Position numbers and translations under genes: made by a program | Part shown: piece by piece, positions 1 through 8,560 of the stretch | How positions within the stretch are numbered: the stretch's first letter is position 1 | How the letters are laid out: each line of letters opens with the position of its first letter | Assembly: GCA_963851085.1 (NCBI GenBank) | Contig: CAWKNX010000023.1 | Coordinates: 62,001 to 126,000, forward strand | Direction of reading: 5' to 3' | Length of the DNA: 64,000 nucleotides | From: DATFVJ01 sp963851085 | GTDB taxonomy: Bacteria; Actinomycetota; Actinomycetes; Streptosporangiales; Streptosporangiaceae | Notes under the pieces: model-generated | Database searches by the model: none | Told to the model about the DNA's origin: nothing | What the model saw: the letters and a program-made list of their open reading frames with translations, nothing else

Positions 1-206
1 GCCTCGACAACGAAGACGCCGGGGAAGATGGGGAGCCCGGGGAAGTGGCCGAGGAGGTTCGGGTCGTCGCCGCGCACGCCGACCCGCGCCTTCAGCACGA
101 GATCATCGCCCGACTGCTCGGCGCGCCACACGTCCACCGCGCGCAGCGGTGCGGCCATCGCGGGAACCCCGGGCGCCGCGGTCCACCCGGTCTCGGCGGC
201 CGTCAC
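1..206 (-). CDS. Hotdog-fold 3-hydroxyacyl-ACP dehydratase (FabZ-like), partial
   Basis: This is the N-terminal ~68 residues of a gene that runs off the left edge. The reverse strand from GTG at 206 contains GHFPGLPIFPGVFVVE, which matches the FabZ/FabA hotdog signature (GHFPGxPxxPGVL), with the active-site His and the PG turn. The family removes water from 3-hydroxyacyl-ACP. The GTG overlaps the TGA of the upstream reductase (GTGA), so the two are probably translationally coupled and act in succession (reduce, then dehydrate). An ATG at 158 is an alternative start. Whether it belongs to fatty-acid or polyketide-type synthesis cannot be told from this piece. Confidence 0.75.
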   Translation of the reverse strand, partial: MTAAETGWTAAPGVPAMAAPLRAVDVWRAEQSGDDLVLKARVGVRGDDPNLLGHFPGLPIFPGVFVVE

Positions 207-943
207 AGCGTCATCCCCCCGTCGACCTGGAGGACCTGGCCGGTGACGTAGGAGGCGCGCTCGGAAAGCAGGAACGTGACGAGTTCCGCGACGTCCTCCG
301 GCCTGCCGAACTGCCGCAGCGGAATCTGGCTGAGCGCCTGATCACGCGCCTTGGCGCTGAGCGCGCCTGTCATGTCGGTCTCGATGAACCCGGGCGCGAC
401 CACGTTGACCCGCACGCCGTAGCGGGCGACCTCCTTGGCCAGCGACTTGCTGAACCCGATGATGCCGGCCTTGCTCGCCGCGTAGGCGGTCTGCCCCACG
501 TTGCCGTGGATCCCTGCGACCGAGGACATGTTGACCACCGCGCCGCTTCTGCTCTTCATGAAGCGGAATGCCATGGCGTGGCAGAAGTTGCGGGTGCCGG
601 TGAGATTGGTCGCGAGCACCTGGTTCCAGTCGGGGTAGGTGCCAAGGACAAGCGGCTGGTCCCGGGTGATGCCCGCGTTGTTGACCAGGAGGTCGAGCGG
701 TCCGAGCCGCTCCTCGGCGGCCCGGATGAAGGCCTCGACGGCCTCCGGGTCCGCCACGTCACACGCACCGAAGTGGCAGGGCACGCCGAGCATCTGCACG
801 TCGGCCTCGGTCTGCTTGGCCGCGTCGCTGGTGGTGCTGTAGCAGCCGGCGAGCGCGTGGCCTTCACGAGCCAGCCGCAGCGTGATGGCGCGGCCAATGC
901 CGCGTGATGCGCCGGTGACTAGCGCCCGGTGCTGCTCGGCCAC
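203..943 (-). CDS. 3-oxoacyl-ACP reductase, SDR family (FabG-like)
   Basis: A 246-aa classical short-chain dehydrogenase, the usual size for FabG. The NADPH-binding TGASRGIG is at residues 10-17, NNAG at 88-91, the catalytic Ser near 141 and the YAASK motif at 154-158 (Tyr154, Lys158). The C-terminal VTGQVLQVDGGMTL is typical of FabG. It should reduce 3-oxoacyl-ACP with NADPH in the cytoplasm. Its stop overlaps the start of the FabZ-like dehydratase by four bases, which argues for a shared carrier-bound substrate. A separate CoA-transferase gene lies upstream on the same strand. Specificity (housekeeping or secondary metabolism) is not shown by sequence alone. Confidence 0.9.
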   Translation of the reverse strand: MAEQHRALVTGASRGIGRAITLRLAREGHALAGCYSTTSDAAKQTEADVQMLGVPCHFGACDVADPEAVEAFIRAAEERLGPLDLLVNNAGITRDQPLVLGTYPDWNQVLATNLTGTRNFCHAMAFRFMKSRSGAVVNMSSVAGIHGNVGQTAYAASKAGIIGFSKSLAKEVARYGVRVNVVAPGFIETDMTGALSAKARDQALSQIPLRQFGRPEDVAELVTFLLSERASYVTGQVLQVDGGMTL

Positions 944-990
944 TTCAGCTCCTCACCCTGCAACGATCGCCGCAGACGACCGGATGGAAT

Positions 991-2256
991 TCACACCGCC
1001 GCCCGCGGACTCTGCGCTTGTGGTGCTTGAAACGGTAGACAATCCGTCGCGGAGCCATCACCTTTGACGTTGCTGGGTGGCGATCCCAGCTCGGCCAGGA
1101 CCTCCGCGGTGTCGCCGCCGGGTTCGGGTGCGCCGCGCCTGATGCTCGTCGGGGTGCGGGAGAACTTCACCGGCGGGCCGACGAGTGGCGCGGACGAGCC
1201 GTTGCTCAGCACCGTTTCCTGCAGCATCCCGCGCGCCGTGACGTGCGGGTCGGCCACCGCTTGGGTGAGCGTGCGCACAGGTGCGGTGACGATTCCGCGC
1301 GCGGAAAGCGCCGCGAAGGCGTCGGCTACCGTCCGCCCGGCGCACCACTGCGCCACGACCCGGTTGATGTCGTCCCGGCTGGCGAGCCTCTCCTCGTTGG
1401 TGCGGTAGCCGTCGGCCAGCGCGAGTCCCGGCTTGCCGATCACCTCGGTGAGGGCACGCCAGTGCTTGTTGAGCGCGACGGCGAGGTAGAGGTGGCCGTC
1501 CAGGCACTCGTACACGTTGGCGGGGACGACAAAGTCTGTCTCGTTCCCGAGCCGGGGCGGTGGTGCCCCCGTCCTCGCCAGGGTGGGCAACCCGCTGCTG
1601 CTGAACAGGATGCTGTCCATCATCGACACGTCGACATGCTGACCCTCACCGGTCCGCGCGCGATGGGTGAGCGCCGCGAGCGCCCCGATCGCGGCGTGCA
1701 GGCCGGCGAGTTCGTCGGCCAGGAACGTGGGCGCCCGCACGGGGGAGCCGTCAGGTACGCCGTTCTGCGCCATCCAGCCGCTGGCTGCCTGGATGACGGG
1801 GTCGTACGCGGGCAGATGTGTGTTCGGGCCGTACTGGCCCCAGCCCGAGATGGACACGAACACGATGTCGGGTCGCGCCCTGCGGCAGTCCTGGTAGCCG
1901 ACGCCCCAGCCGTCGAGCGTTCCAGGTTTGTAGTTCTCCACCACCAGATCCACGGTGGCGGCGAGCCGCAGGAAGGTCTCCCGGCCGCTCGCGGCGCGAA
2001 GGTCGAGATCGACACTGCGCTTGTTGCGGCGCACCGTCTCGCGGAACCACGACCTCCCGGTGCCAGGGATTTCCGGCGGTACCTGGCCGTCGCGCCCATG
2101 GGCCAGCTCCACGCTGATGACGTCGGCGCCGAGGTCCGCGAGCACGCAGGTGGCCAGCGGCCCGGACCACACCTTGGTCACGTCAAGGACCCGCACACCT
2201 TCGAGCGGCCCGGACGAGCCGCTGCGCGCCTCCCGGTAGAAATCCTGCTCGCGCAT
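991..2256 (-). CDS. CaiB/BaiF family CoA-transferase
   Basis: A 421-aa class III CoA-transferase. The start ATG at 2256 has a strong GGGAGG ribosome site four bases upstream, so longer in-frame readings to 2562 are rejected. The N-terminal GVRVLDVTKVWSGPLATCVLADLGADVI is the family Rossmann-like opening (residues 20-47). The catalytic Asp lies in VDVSMMDSILF at residue 214. The family moves CoA between carboxylic acids (formyl-, carnitine-, bile acid-CoA) through an aspartyl-CoA thioester. It lies 62 bp downstream of the thiolase gene on the same strand, suggesting an acyl-CoA catabolic operon. The substrate is unknown. Confidence 0.9.
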   Translation of the reverse strand: MREQDFYREARSGSSGPLEGVRVLDVTKVWSGPLATCVLADLGADVISVELAHGRDGQVPPEIPGTGRSWFRETVRRNKRSVDLDLRAASGRETFLRLAATVDLVVENYKPGTLDGWGVGYQDCRRARPDIVFVSISGWGQYGPNTHLPAYDPVIQAASGWMAQNGVPDGSPVRAPTFLADELAGLHAAIGALAALTHRARTGEGQHVDVSMMDSILFSSSGLPTLARTGAPPPRLGNETDFVVPANVYECLDGHLYLAVALNKHWRALTEVIGKPGLALADGYRTNEERLASRDDINRVVAQWCAGRTVADAFAALSARGIVTAPVRTLTQAVADPHVTARGMLQETVLSNGSSAPLVGPPVKFSRTPTSIRRGAPEPGGDTAEVLAELGSPPSNVKGDGSATDCLPFQAPQAQSPRAAV

Positions 2257-2318
2257 GCCGCCTCCCGACGCACGTTGGATGGTCCGAGCCCTGCCCAGCG
2301 CCCTGCTCTCAGCGCTGC

Positions 2319-3503
2319 TCAGAGCCGCTGCAGGATGGACGCGGTGCCGAGCGAGCCACCGCAGCACATGGTGATGAGCGCCGTCTCGGCGTCCATGCGC
2401 TCCAATTCGTGCAGCGCGGTGACGATCAGCCGGGTGCCGGTGGCGCCGAGCGGGTGGCCCAGGGCGATCGCCCCGCCGTTGACGTTCACCCGCTCCGGAT
2501 CCGCGCCGTGGGCGTGCATCCAGTTGAGGACGACCGCGGCGAACGCCTCGTTGACCTCGCACAGGTCGATGTCGGCCAGTTTCATGCCGGCGCGGCGCAG
2601 GATCCGCTCGGTGGCCGTGACCGGCCCGTCAAGCAGGTAGTAGGGGTCGGCGCCAGTGACCACCTGATATGCCAGGCGCGCACGGGGCCGAATGCCAACC
2701 GCGCGAGCGCGCTCGAGCGACATCCACAGCGCGGCCGCCGCCCCGTCTGACACCTGGGAGGTCGTTCCCGCGGTGTGCACCGCGCCCATGACGTTGGGCC
2801 GCAGCGAGGCGAGCGACGCGGCAGTGGTGTCGCGGAGCCCCTGGTCGCGGCGCACCTCCCGGGTCTGGCCCGTGGGCTTGGCGTCGCTGTCGAGCACCGG
2901 CGCGGTGACCGCGGTCACCTCACGGTCGAAGCGGCCCTGCGCCCAGGCCCGCGCCGCGCGGCGCTGTGAGAGCACACCGTACGCGTCGGCGTCGGCGCGG
3001 CTTATCCCTTGCCTGCGGGCGATCCGCTCGGCCCCACCGAACTGCGCCTTCGGCGGGTCGTCCCATGGGTAGTCGGCGGTCTTGTAGTGACCAGGGCCGC
3101 TGTGCAGGTTATAGCCGATCGGTACCCGGCTCATCGACTCGACTCCGCAGGCAATGCCCACGTCGATCGCGTCCGCCGCGATCAGCGCGGCGACGAGGTG
3201 GTTGGCCTGCTGCGCCGAGCCGCAGGAAACGTCCACGGTCGTGCAGCCGACCGACGGGTCGTGCCCGGTGGACAGCCACGCATTGCGGGTCACGTTGAGG
3301 CTCTGCTCGCCGGACTGGGTCACGCAACCGCCGATGATCTGCTCCACTTCGCCCGGCTCGATGCCACCTTGGGCGCTCACGTCGAGCAGGGCATGGCGCA
3401 GCAGTTCGACGGCCTTGAGCCCGGCCAGCCATCCGCCCCGCTTGCCGATGGGCGTGCGGGTCGCGGCCACCAGGACCGGGGTGCGCGGGTCGAGCGCCCG
3501 CAT
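2319..3503 (-). CDS. Thiolase (acetyl-CoA C-acyltransferase)
   Basis: A 394-aa thiolase with all three active-site elements: nucleophile Cys94 in VDVSCGSAQQ, His350 in GGAIALGHPLGATG, and the base Cys380 in TMCCGG. It should cleave 3-oxoacyl-CoA with CoA, the last step of a beta-oxidation round. The start ATG at 3503 shares one base with the TGA of the ferredoxin (TGATG), giving coupling. Alternative upstream starts would lie inside the ferredoxin and are rejected. With the CoA-transferase downstream it looks like a small acyl-CoA degradation unit. Confidence 0.92.
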   Translation of the reverse strand: MRALDPRTPVLVAATRTPIGKRGGWLAGLKAVELLRHALLDVSAQGGIEPGEVEQIIGGCVTQSGEQSLNVTRNAWLSTGHDPSVGCTTVDVSCGSAQQANHLVAALIAADAIDVGIACGVESMSRVPIGYNLHSGPGHYKTADYPWDDPPKAQFGGAERIARRQGISRADADAYGVLSQRRAARAWAQGRFDREVTAVTAPVLDSDAKPTGQTREVRRDQGLRDTTAASLASLRPNVMGAVHTAGTTSQVSDGAAAALWMSLERARAVGIRPRARLAYQVVTGADPYYLLDGPVTATERILRRAGMKLADIDLCEVNEAFAAVVLNWMHAHGADPERVNVNGGAIALGHPLGATGTRLIVTALHELERMDAETALITMCCGGSLGTASILQRL

Positions 3504-3700
3504 CAGGCGATCTCCCTGAGCGTGATCGCGAGCTTCGGGCAGCTCCGTACGGCGTCCTCGGCGGCCTGCCACTGCTCCGGCGGCAGGGACCCGGTGCGCA
3601 CGTGCAGCAGGTCGTCCTCGTCCAGCTCAAAGATCTCCGGAGCGGTCTCGGCACACAGCCCGTTGCTGTCGCACCTGTCCAAGTCGACATCCACGCGCAT
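3503..3700 (-). CDS. 3Fe-4S ferredoxin, P450-type
   Basis: A 65-aa ferredoxin beginning MRVDVDLDRCDSNGLC. The three cysteines (C-x5-C near the N-terminus, CP near the C-terminus) and the EIFELDEDD segment match the small 3Fe-4S ferredoxins that feed electrons to actinobacterial cytochromes P450. ATG at 3700 is preferred over GTG at 3709 because AGAGG lies at a proper distance only from the former. No P450 gene is in the window, so the partner is unknown; it may be encoded elsewhere. It is first in a ferredoxin-thiolase-CoA-transferase run. Confidence 0.88.
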   Translation of the reverse strand: MRVDVDLDRCDSNGLCAETAPEIFELDEDDLLHVRTGSLPPEQWQAAEDAVRSCPKLAITLREIA

Positions 3701-4066
3701 GCGTCGCACCTCTCAAACCGTCTCAAACCGTCGGCACCAGGACTGGTCGGCGGGCGCCCGGCCGACGGGCGGTCGGCGGCCGCTGGCCGCCGGGCAGCCG
3801 TCGCGCTCCCGGCTGCCTGGCAGGCGTGCCGCCGGGCAGCGGCCGTCGTCGGCCAGCCGACCCACACCCGGATCGTGCGCCCACACCGGCGGCGACGCAT
3901 CTCCTGACGTGCGGCGTCGCGGCCCGCTGCGGCCGCGGACACGGCGTCGTTTGTCGTGGCTTGCCGACCTTGCGCCGGTCCCGCCAGATGCGTCAGGTGC
4001 TGAGTTACCTTTCGAGCATGCGGGTCGGTGACGGGCGCGCACCCGACAGCGCGGGAAGGGCATGAC
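3701..4066. promoter_or_regulatory. Divergent intergenic region
   Basis: This 366-bp gap separates the minus-strand ferredoxin operon from the plus-strand monooxygenase, so it must contain both promoters. A 10-bp direct repeat (TCTCAAACCG twice) lies at about 3713-3732, just upstream of the ferredoxin ribosome site. A GGGAAGGG ribosome site lies at 4053-4060 before the monooxygenase. No convincing -10/-35 boxes or gene were found; the open frames here are GC-driven. Confidence 0.4.
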
Positions 4067-5212
4067 ATGCCGCTAGAACTGCACTGGTTCCTGCCGACGC
4101 ACGGTGACGGCAAGGAGGTCGCCAAGCACGTCAACGGGCCGGCGGTGCCCGGTGCGCGGCGCGAGCCCGACATCGACTATCTGGCCCAGGTCGCGCTGGC
4201 CGTCGACCGGTTCGGCTTCACCGGCATGCTGACGCCCTTCGGGCTGTTCTGCGAGGATCCGTGGGTTGTGGCGTCCGCGCTCGTGGCGCGGACCAGGCGG
4301 GTGAAGTTCATGATCGCGCTCAGGCCGGGCTTCGGCTCGCCGGTCTTGGCCGCGCAGATGGCCGCCACCTTCCAGCGGCTGTCCGGCTCGCGCCTTCAGC
4401 TGAACATCGTGACCGGCGGCGACGCCGACGAGCAGCGGCGCTACGGCGACTGGCTGGCGCACGAGCAGCGGTACGAGCGCACCGGGGAGTTCCTCGACGT
4501 ATTTCTGCGCGCCTGGCCGGGCGAGCGGTTCGACTTCGCCGGCGCGTACTACCAGATCTCCGGCGGCCTGCTGACCCGTCCGCACCCGGTCCGGCCGCAG
4601 ATCTTCGTCGGCGGCTCGTCGGCCGCGGCGAGGCGGGTGGCGGCGGCGCACGCGGACGTCCTCCTCAACTGGGGCGAGCCGCCGCCGACGACCGCGGGTG
4701 TCATCGAGCAGGCTAGGGAACTCGCCGCGGCGCAGGGCCGCACGCTGACCTTCGGCACCCGGTTCCACGTCATCAGCAGGGACACCTCTGCGCAGGCCTG
4801 GCAGGTCGCGCGGCAGTTGGTCAAAGGTATGGATCCGGCGCGGATCAGCCAGGCCCAGCAGCGTTTCCGGCACACGGAGTCCGAGGGGCAGCGCCGGATG
4901 GCGATCCTGCACTCGGGCAGCACGGACGCGCTGCAGGTGTACCCCAACATCTGGGCCGGATACGGGCTCGTCCGGCCCGGCGTCGGCACCGCGCTCGTCG
5001 GCAGCCACGAGGAGGTCGCGGAGCGGATCGAGGAGTACCACGCGCTCGGCGTGGACCACCTGATCCTGTCCGCGCAACCGCATCTGGAGGAGGCCTATAC
5101 GTTCGGCGAGGGTGTGCTGCCGCTGCTGCGCCAACGCGGGCTGCTCGCCGAGCCGCCTGGCGTGGCGGCGCCGCTGGTGCCGTCGGGCGGGGCGGCCTCC
5201 GCCGCAGGTTGA
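4067..5212 (+). CDS. LLM-class flavin monooxygenase, alkanesulfonate monooxygenase (SsuD)-like
   Basis: A 381-aa luciferase-like TIM-barrel monooxygenase. WFLPTHGD at residues 7-14, LNIVTGGDADEQRRYGD at 112-128 and HEQRYERTGEFL at 132-143 match the SsuD group, which uses FMNH2 and O2 to release sulfite from alkanesulfonates. Start ATG 4067 follows GGGAAGGG by six bases; an in-frame codon at 4028 has no ribosome site. No flavin reductase or sulfonate ABC transporter is adjacent, so desulfonation is only a family-level inference; other actinobacterial members act on different substrates. Confidence 0.85.
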   Translation: MPLELHWFLPTHGDGKEVAKHVNGPAVPGARREPDIDYLAQVALAVDRFGFTGMLTPFGLFCEDPWVVASALVARTRRVKFMIALRPGFGSPVLAAQMAATFQRLSGSRLQLNIVTGGDADEQRRYGDWLAHEQRYERTGEFLDVFLRAWPGERFDFAGAYYQISGGLLTRPHPVRPQIFVGGSSAAARRVAAAHADVLLNWGEPPPTTAGVIEQARELAAAQGRTLTFGTRFHVISRDTSAQAWQVARQLVKGMDPARISQAQQRFRHTESEGQRRMAILHSGSTDALQVYPNIWAGYGLVRPGVGTALVGSHEEVAERIEEYHALGVDHLILSAQPHLEEAYTFGEGVLPLLRQRGLLAEPPGVAAPLVPSGGAASAAG

Positions 5213-5337
5213 CCGCCGAGGTCGTGGCCGCGGATGACGGCGCGCTGGAACGCACGAGCGGAGAAGACGCGACTTTCCCTGTGGGCGATGCTGGAGCCGG
5301 TGCGAACCATCTCATTGACGAGCGAGAGGGCAGACGC

Positions 5338-6165
5338 GTGACAGAGCTGCAGAACGTCATCACCGACCTGACCGCGGAAGCTGAGGAGGTCGATGCCCTG
5401 GTCGCCGGTCTCGACTCGTCGCAGTGGGCCACGCCCACCCCGGCCCCCGGCTGGACGATCAAGCACCAGATCGGGCACCTCGCCTTCATCTTCCGTATCG
5501 CCGGGATGGCCGCGGCCGACCCGGCGGCGTTCAGGGGGCTGACCGCGCGGATCGGCAACGGCTTCGACGCGGCCGTGAACGCCGCTCTCGCCGACTACGT
5601 CGGCAATCCGCCGGACGCACTGCTCGCGCGCTGGCGCGCCGAACGCGACGCCGGCATCAGCGCGCTGGCCGCGGTGCCGGACGGGCAGGTCGTGCCGTGG
5701 CTGGTCAATCCGCTGCCGCCGACCGTCCTGTCGTGCGCGGGGATGATGGAGCTCTTCGGCCACGGCCAGGACATCGCCGACGCGCTCGGCGTCCGGCCGA
5801 GCCGGACCGACCGGATCCGCTGGATAGCCGGGTTCGCCGTGCGGACGTGGGACTTCGGTTACCAGGCACGCGGGCTGACCCCGCCCGACGTCGAGTTCCG
5901 CTTCGAGCTCACCGCCCCGTCCGGTGCGGCCTGGCGGTTCGGCCCCGCCGACTCACCGCAGAAGATCACCGGACCGGCCGCCGACTTCTGCCTGCTCGTG
6001 ACGCGCCGCCGTCACCGGGACGACCTCGCGCTCAGCGCGACCGGCGACGACGCCGACCACTGGCTCGACATCGCCCAGGCCTATCGCGGGCCCGCCGGTG
6101 CCGGGCGTACGCCGGGCCAGTTCGCGGACCGGGCAAGGCGCGAAGTTCCCGTCGGCCACGGCTGA
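5338..6165 (+). CDS. TIGR03084 family metal-binding protein (DinB/maleylpyruvate isomerase-like)
   Basis: A 275-aa protein starting at GTG 5338, behind the purine-rich GAGAGGGCAG. The N-terminal APGWTIKHQIGHL with His47 matches the metal-binding helix of the mycothiol-dependent maleylpyruvate isomerase N-terminal/DinB fold, specifically the TIGR03084 family. MMELFGHGQDIADAL supplies the second histidine segment. The family is restricted largely to actinobacteria and is assumed to be thiol-linked; its reaction is unknown. It lies 125 bp downstream of the monooxygenase, perhaps co-transcribed. In-frame codons back to 5209 are considered too far upstream. Confidence 0.8.
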   Translation: MTELQNVITDLTAEAEEVDALVAGLDSSQWATPTPAPGWTIKHQIGHLAFIFRIAGMAAADPAAFRGLTARIGNGFDAAVNAALADYVGNPPDALLARWRAERDAGISALAAVPDGQVVPWLVNPLPPTVLSCAGMMELFGHGQDIADALGVRPSRTDRIRWIAGFAVRTWDFGYQARGLTPPDVEFRFELTAPSGAAWRFGPADSPQKITGPAADFCLLVTRRRHRDDLALSATGDDADHWLDIAQAYRGPAGAGRTPGQFADRARREVPVGHG

Positions 6166-6468
6166 GGTGCGCGCAGCCGGGCGGGCCGTGGCCGGCTCGC
6201 CCGCACCGGAAGCGGCACCCGCGGCAACCGAACGGGAACGCGACTGCGACGCCGCTGAACCTGCCTGGGCCCTGACGAGGCGTTGACGGACGATTCTTTT
6301 TCCTCCTGTCGGCTGTCATAACGGTCGTCGGGTGTGCGGCATGCTTGCCGCCAACGCCGGGCGCGCGATGGCGCATGGGCTGGCTGGAACGGCGTGGCAG
6401 GCGAGGTCGCCGCCGCGCAGCCGTTCGGGATCATTTTCGTCAACCGGGCTGTGGAGCAGGGGGCGCCG
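6166..6468. other. Intergenic region without a recognised gene
   Basis: About 300 bp between the converging TIGR03084 and DUF202 genes. A short T-run occurs near 6296-6301 but no clean stem precedes it. No ORF with family resemblance was seen. Confidence 0.4.
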
Positions 6469-6891
6469 TCAACGCCTCAGCACGGCCGACAGCAGGAGCA
6501 CGATCGCTGACACGATCGCTATGGCGGTGATCGTGACCGCCAGGATCTTCGGCATCATCGTCCGGGGCAGCGGCTCGCCGCGGCGCAGCGCCCGCTGGTA
6601 GCTCGCCCACTCGCGGTAGCTGACCACCGAGATGACGGCACCGAGGACGATCAGCGGGACGCCGAGCAGATGGCGGCCCCACGGCACGCCGGGGAACGGC
6701 GGGAGGAGCTGCACGACCGCCAGCCCGGCGACCACGAACGCGAGCGCGGTGCGTGACCAGGCGAGGAAGGTGCGCTCGTTGGCGAAGGTGAACCTGGCAT
6801 CCGGCTCGGTGCCCGGCTCGGCGTCGCCGGCCTGCGCGGCCTCGCCGGGATCTCCGCGGAGGTCGCGCCGCGGGTCAGTGCCGCCCGTCAC
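6469..6891 (-). CDS. DUF202 family membrane protein
   Basis: A 140-aa inner-membrane protein. The hallmark FANERTFLAWSRTALAFV (mid-protein) matches the DUF202/YidH family, followed by three hydrophobic segments: AFVVAGLAVVQLL, LLGVPLIVLGAVISVVS and ILAVTITAIAIVSAIVLLL. The ~45-residue hydrophilic N-terminus is probably cytoplasmic. GTG at 6891 is chosen because upstream in-frame sequence runs into a long GC-driven open frame with no family similarity. Function is unknown. The divergent neighbour is the molybdenum hydroxylase operon. Confidence 0.85.
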   Translation of the reverse strand: MTGGTDPRRDLRGDPGEAAQAGDAEPGTEPDARFTFANERTFLAWSRTALAFVVAGLAVVQLLPPFPGVPWGRHLLGVPLIVLGAVISVVSYREWASYQRALRRGEPLPRTMMPKILAVTITAIAIVSAIVLLLSAVLRR

Positions 6892-6987
6892 CCGGCTAAC
6901 GTACCGTGAAGACGCTCCACGGAAGCGAGGCGCTATGAATGATCCCGAACGGCTGCCGCGCGGTGCCGGTCGCGGACGGGCGGCACC

Positions 6988-7527
6988 ATGCCCGAGGTGA
7001 CGGTGCCTGAGGTAACGGTGCCTGAGGTAACGGTGCGCATGCATGTCAACGGCTCTCCGCACGAGCTGACGGTGGACACCCGCGTCACCCTGCTCGACGC
7101 ACTGCGGGATCACCTGGGGCTGACGGGCACCAAGAAGGGCTGCGATCAGGGCGCGTGCGGCGCGTGCACCGTGCTGGCCGACGGCCGCCGGGTGCTGGCG
7201 TGCCTGACGCTCGCCGCCACCTGCGAGGGCCGTGCCGTGACGACGATCGAGGGCCTGGCGGCGGATGATGCCCTGCACCCGCTGCAGCAGGCGTTCGTGC
7301 GTCACGACGCCTTCCAGTGCGGTTACTGCACGCCTGGGCAGATCATGTCGGCTGTCGCCCTCCTCGCCGAGGGACGGGCAGGCTCCGACGCCGAGATCCG
7401 CGAGTACATGAGCGGCAACATCTGCCGGTGCGGCGCCTACCCGAACATCGTCGCCGCGATACGCGACGTCGCCCGGGGCGGTGTGGCGGATGACGCTGCC
7501 GTTGGGGGTGCGGGTGCGGCCGTTTGA
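6988..7527 (+). CDS. Aldehyde/xanthine dehydrogenase-type 2Fe-2S subunit (PaoA/YagT-like)
   Basis: A 179-aa iron-sulfur subunit of a molybdenum hydroxylase. The plant-type 2Fe-2S cluster cysteines are C52, C57, C60 and C72, and the second cluster has C111, C114, C146 and C148, the canonical pattern. It passes electrons from the molybdenum centre to the FAD subunit. The N-terminus is unusual: PEVTV is repeated three times (residues 2-16), encoded by a 15-bp tandem repeat at about 6991-7035. It starts a three-gene small/FAD/large operon; its 3' end overlaps the FAD subunit. No Tat signal is visible. Confidence 0.92.
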   Translation: MPEVTVPEVTVPEVTVRMHVNGSPHELTVDTRVTLLDALRDHLGLTGTKKGCDQGACGACTVLADGRRVLACLTLAATCEGRAVTTIEGLAADDALHPLQQAFVRHDAFQCGYCTPGQIMSAVALLAEGRAGSDAEIREYMSGNICRCGAYPNIVAAIRDVARGGVADDAAVGGAGAAV

Positions 7528-8560
7528 GTATGCCAGAGCCACCAGCGTGGCCCGGGCGGTGGCGGCTGCCACCGGCGATCGGGCGGCGGCATATCTGGCG
7601 GGCGGTACGACGCAGGTCGACCTGATGAAGGACGGTGTCCTTGCCCCGGATCTGCTGATCGACATCACGCGCCTGCCACTGCGCGGCATCAGTCACGGCG
7701 ACGGCTCGATCCGCGTCGGCGCGCTGACCACGATGGAGGAGCTTGCCGCGGAACCCACGGTGGCGCGGCGGCTTCGGCTCGTGCGGGAGTCGCTGCTGCT
7801 CGCGGCTTCGCCGCAGCTGCGCAACATGGCGACCATCGGAGGGAACCTGCTGCAGCGGACACGGTGCCGCTACTTCCGCGACGTGAGCTGCGCGTGCAAC
7901 AAGCGCGAGCCCGGGTCGGGCTGTGCCGCCATGGCGGGATTTCACCGGATGCACGCGATCCTCGGCACGAGCGGGCACTGCATCGCGACGCACGCATCTG
8001 ACCTGGCGGTCGCCCTGACGGCCCTGGATGCCGTGGTGATCGCCGTCGGCGGCACCGGTCCGGGCACAGGCACAGGCACGGGCGCGGGCACGGGCACGGG
8101 CACGGGCGAGCGTGCCATCCCGATGGCGCAGTTCTACCTCGTGCCCGGGGATACACCGGACACGGAGAACACTCTCACCCGCGGCGAGCTGATCACCGCC
8201 GTGGAGGTGCCCCTGCTGCCTGAGCATTGGCGGTCTGGCTACCTGAAGGTCCGTGACCGTGCCTCATACGAGTTCGCGCTCGCGTCAGTGGCGGTGGCCC
8301 TGAACGTGCAGGACGGTGTGATCGCGGCAGGCCGGCTGTGCCTCGGCGGTGTCGCGACCGTGCCGTGGCGGGCTTATGGTGCGGAGGACGTCCTGCGCGG
8401 CGCTCCCGCGACGGCCGGGACCTTCCGTGCCGCCGCTGACGCCGCGCTCGAGGGCGCGGCGCCGCTGCCGGGCAACGCCTTCAAGGTCGAACTCGCGCGC
8501 CGGACGGTGATCAGGGCACTGTCGGCCGTGGCCGGTGGCGCAGCAGAGGCGGTGTCGTGA
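7490..8560 (+). CDS. Molybdenum hydroxylase FAD subunit with 4Fe-4S loop (PaoB/YagS-like)
   Basis: A 356-aa FAD-binding subunit. FAD motifs AGGTTQ (37-42) and TIGGN (115-119) are present. Cys126, Cys134, Cys136 and Cys145 in RCRYFRDVSCACNKR and PGSGCAAM form the extra 4Fe-4S loop of the PaoB/4-hydroxybenzoyl-CoA reductase branch, so the enzyme is more aldehyde oxidoreductase-like than xanthine dehydrogenase. An inserted GT-rich stretch near residues 186-205 is encoded by a GGCACG-type 6-bp microsatellite (8065-8105). ATG 7490 overlaps the previous gene by 38 nt, and the stop overlaps the large-subunit GTG (GTGA). Electrons likely leave from FAD to an unknown acceptor. Confidence 0.9.
   Translation: MTLPLGVRVRPFEYARATSVARAVAAATGDRAAAYLAGGTTQVDLMKDGVLAPDLLIDITRLPLRGISHGDGSIRVGALTTMEELAAEPTVARRLRLVRESLLLAASPQLRNMATIGGNLLQRTRCRYFRDVSCACNKREPGSGCAAMAGFHRMHAILGTSGHCIATHASDLAVALTALDAVVIAVGGTGPGTGTGTGAGTGTGTGERAIPMAQFYLVPGDTPDTENTLTRGELITAVEVPLLPEHWRSGYLKVRDRASYEFALASVAVALNVQDGVIAAGRLCLGGVATVPWRAYGAEDVLRGAPATAGTFRAAADAALEGAAPLPGNAFKVELARRTVIRALSAVAGGAAEAVS

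Noticed and set aside
2257..2562. Longer N-terminus of the CaiB-type enzyme
   Set aside because: It overlaps the end of the thiolase gene and has no family similarity, while ATG 2256 has a strong ribosome site.
1..5212. Polyketide biosynthetic cluster
   Set aside because: Only a FabG-like reductase and a dehydratase fragment support it; no ketosynthase or carrier protein is visible in the window.
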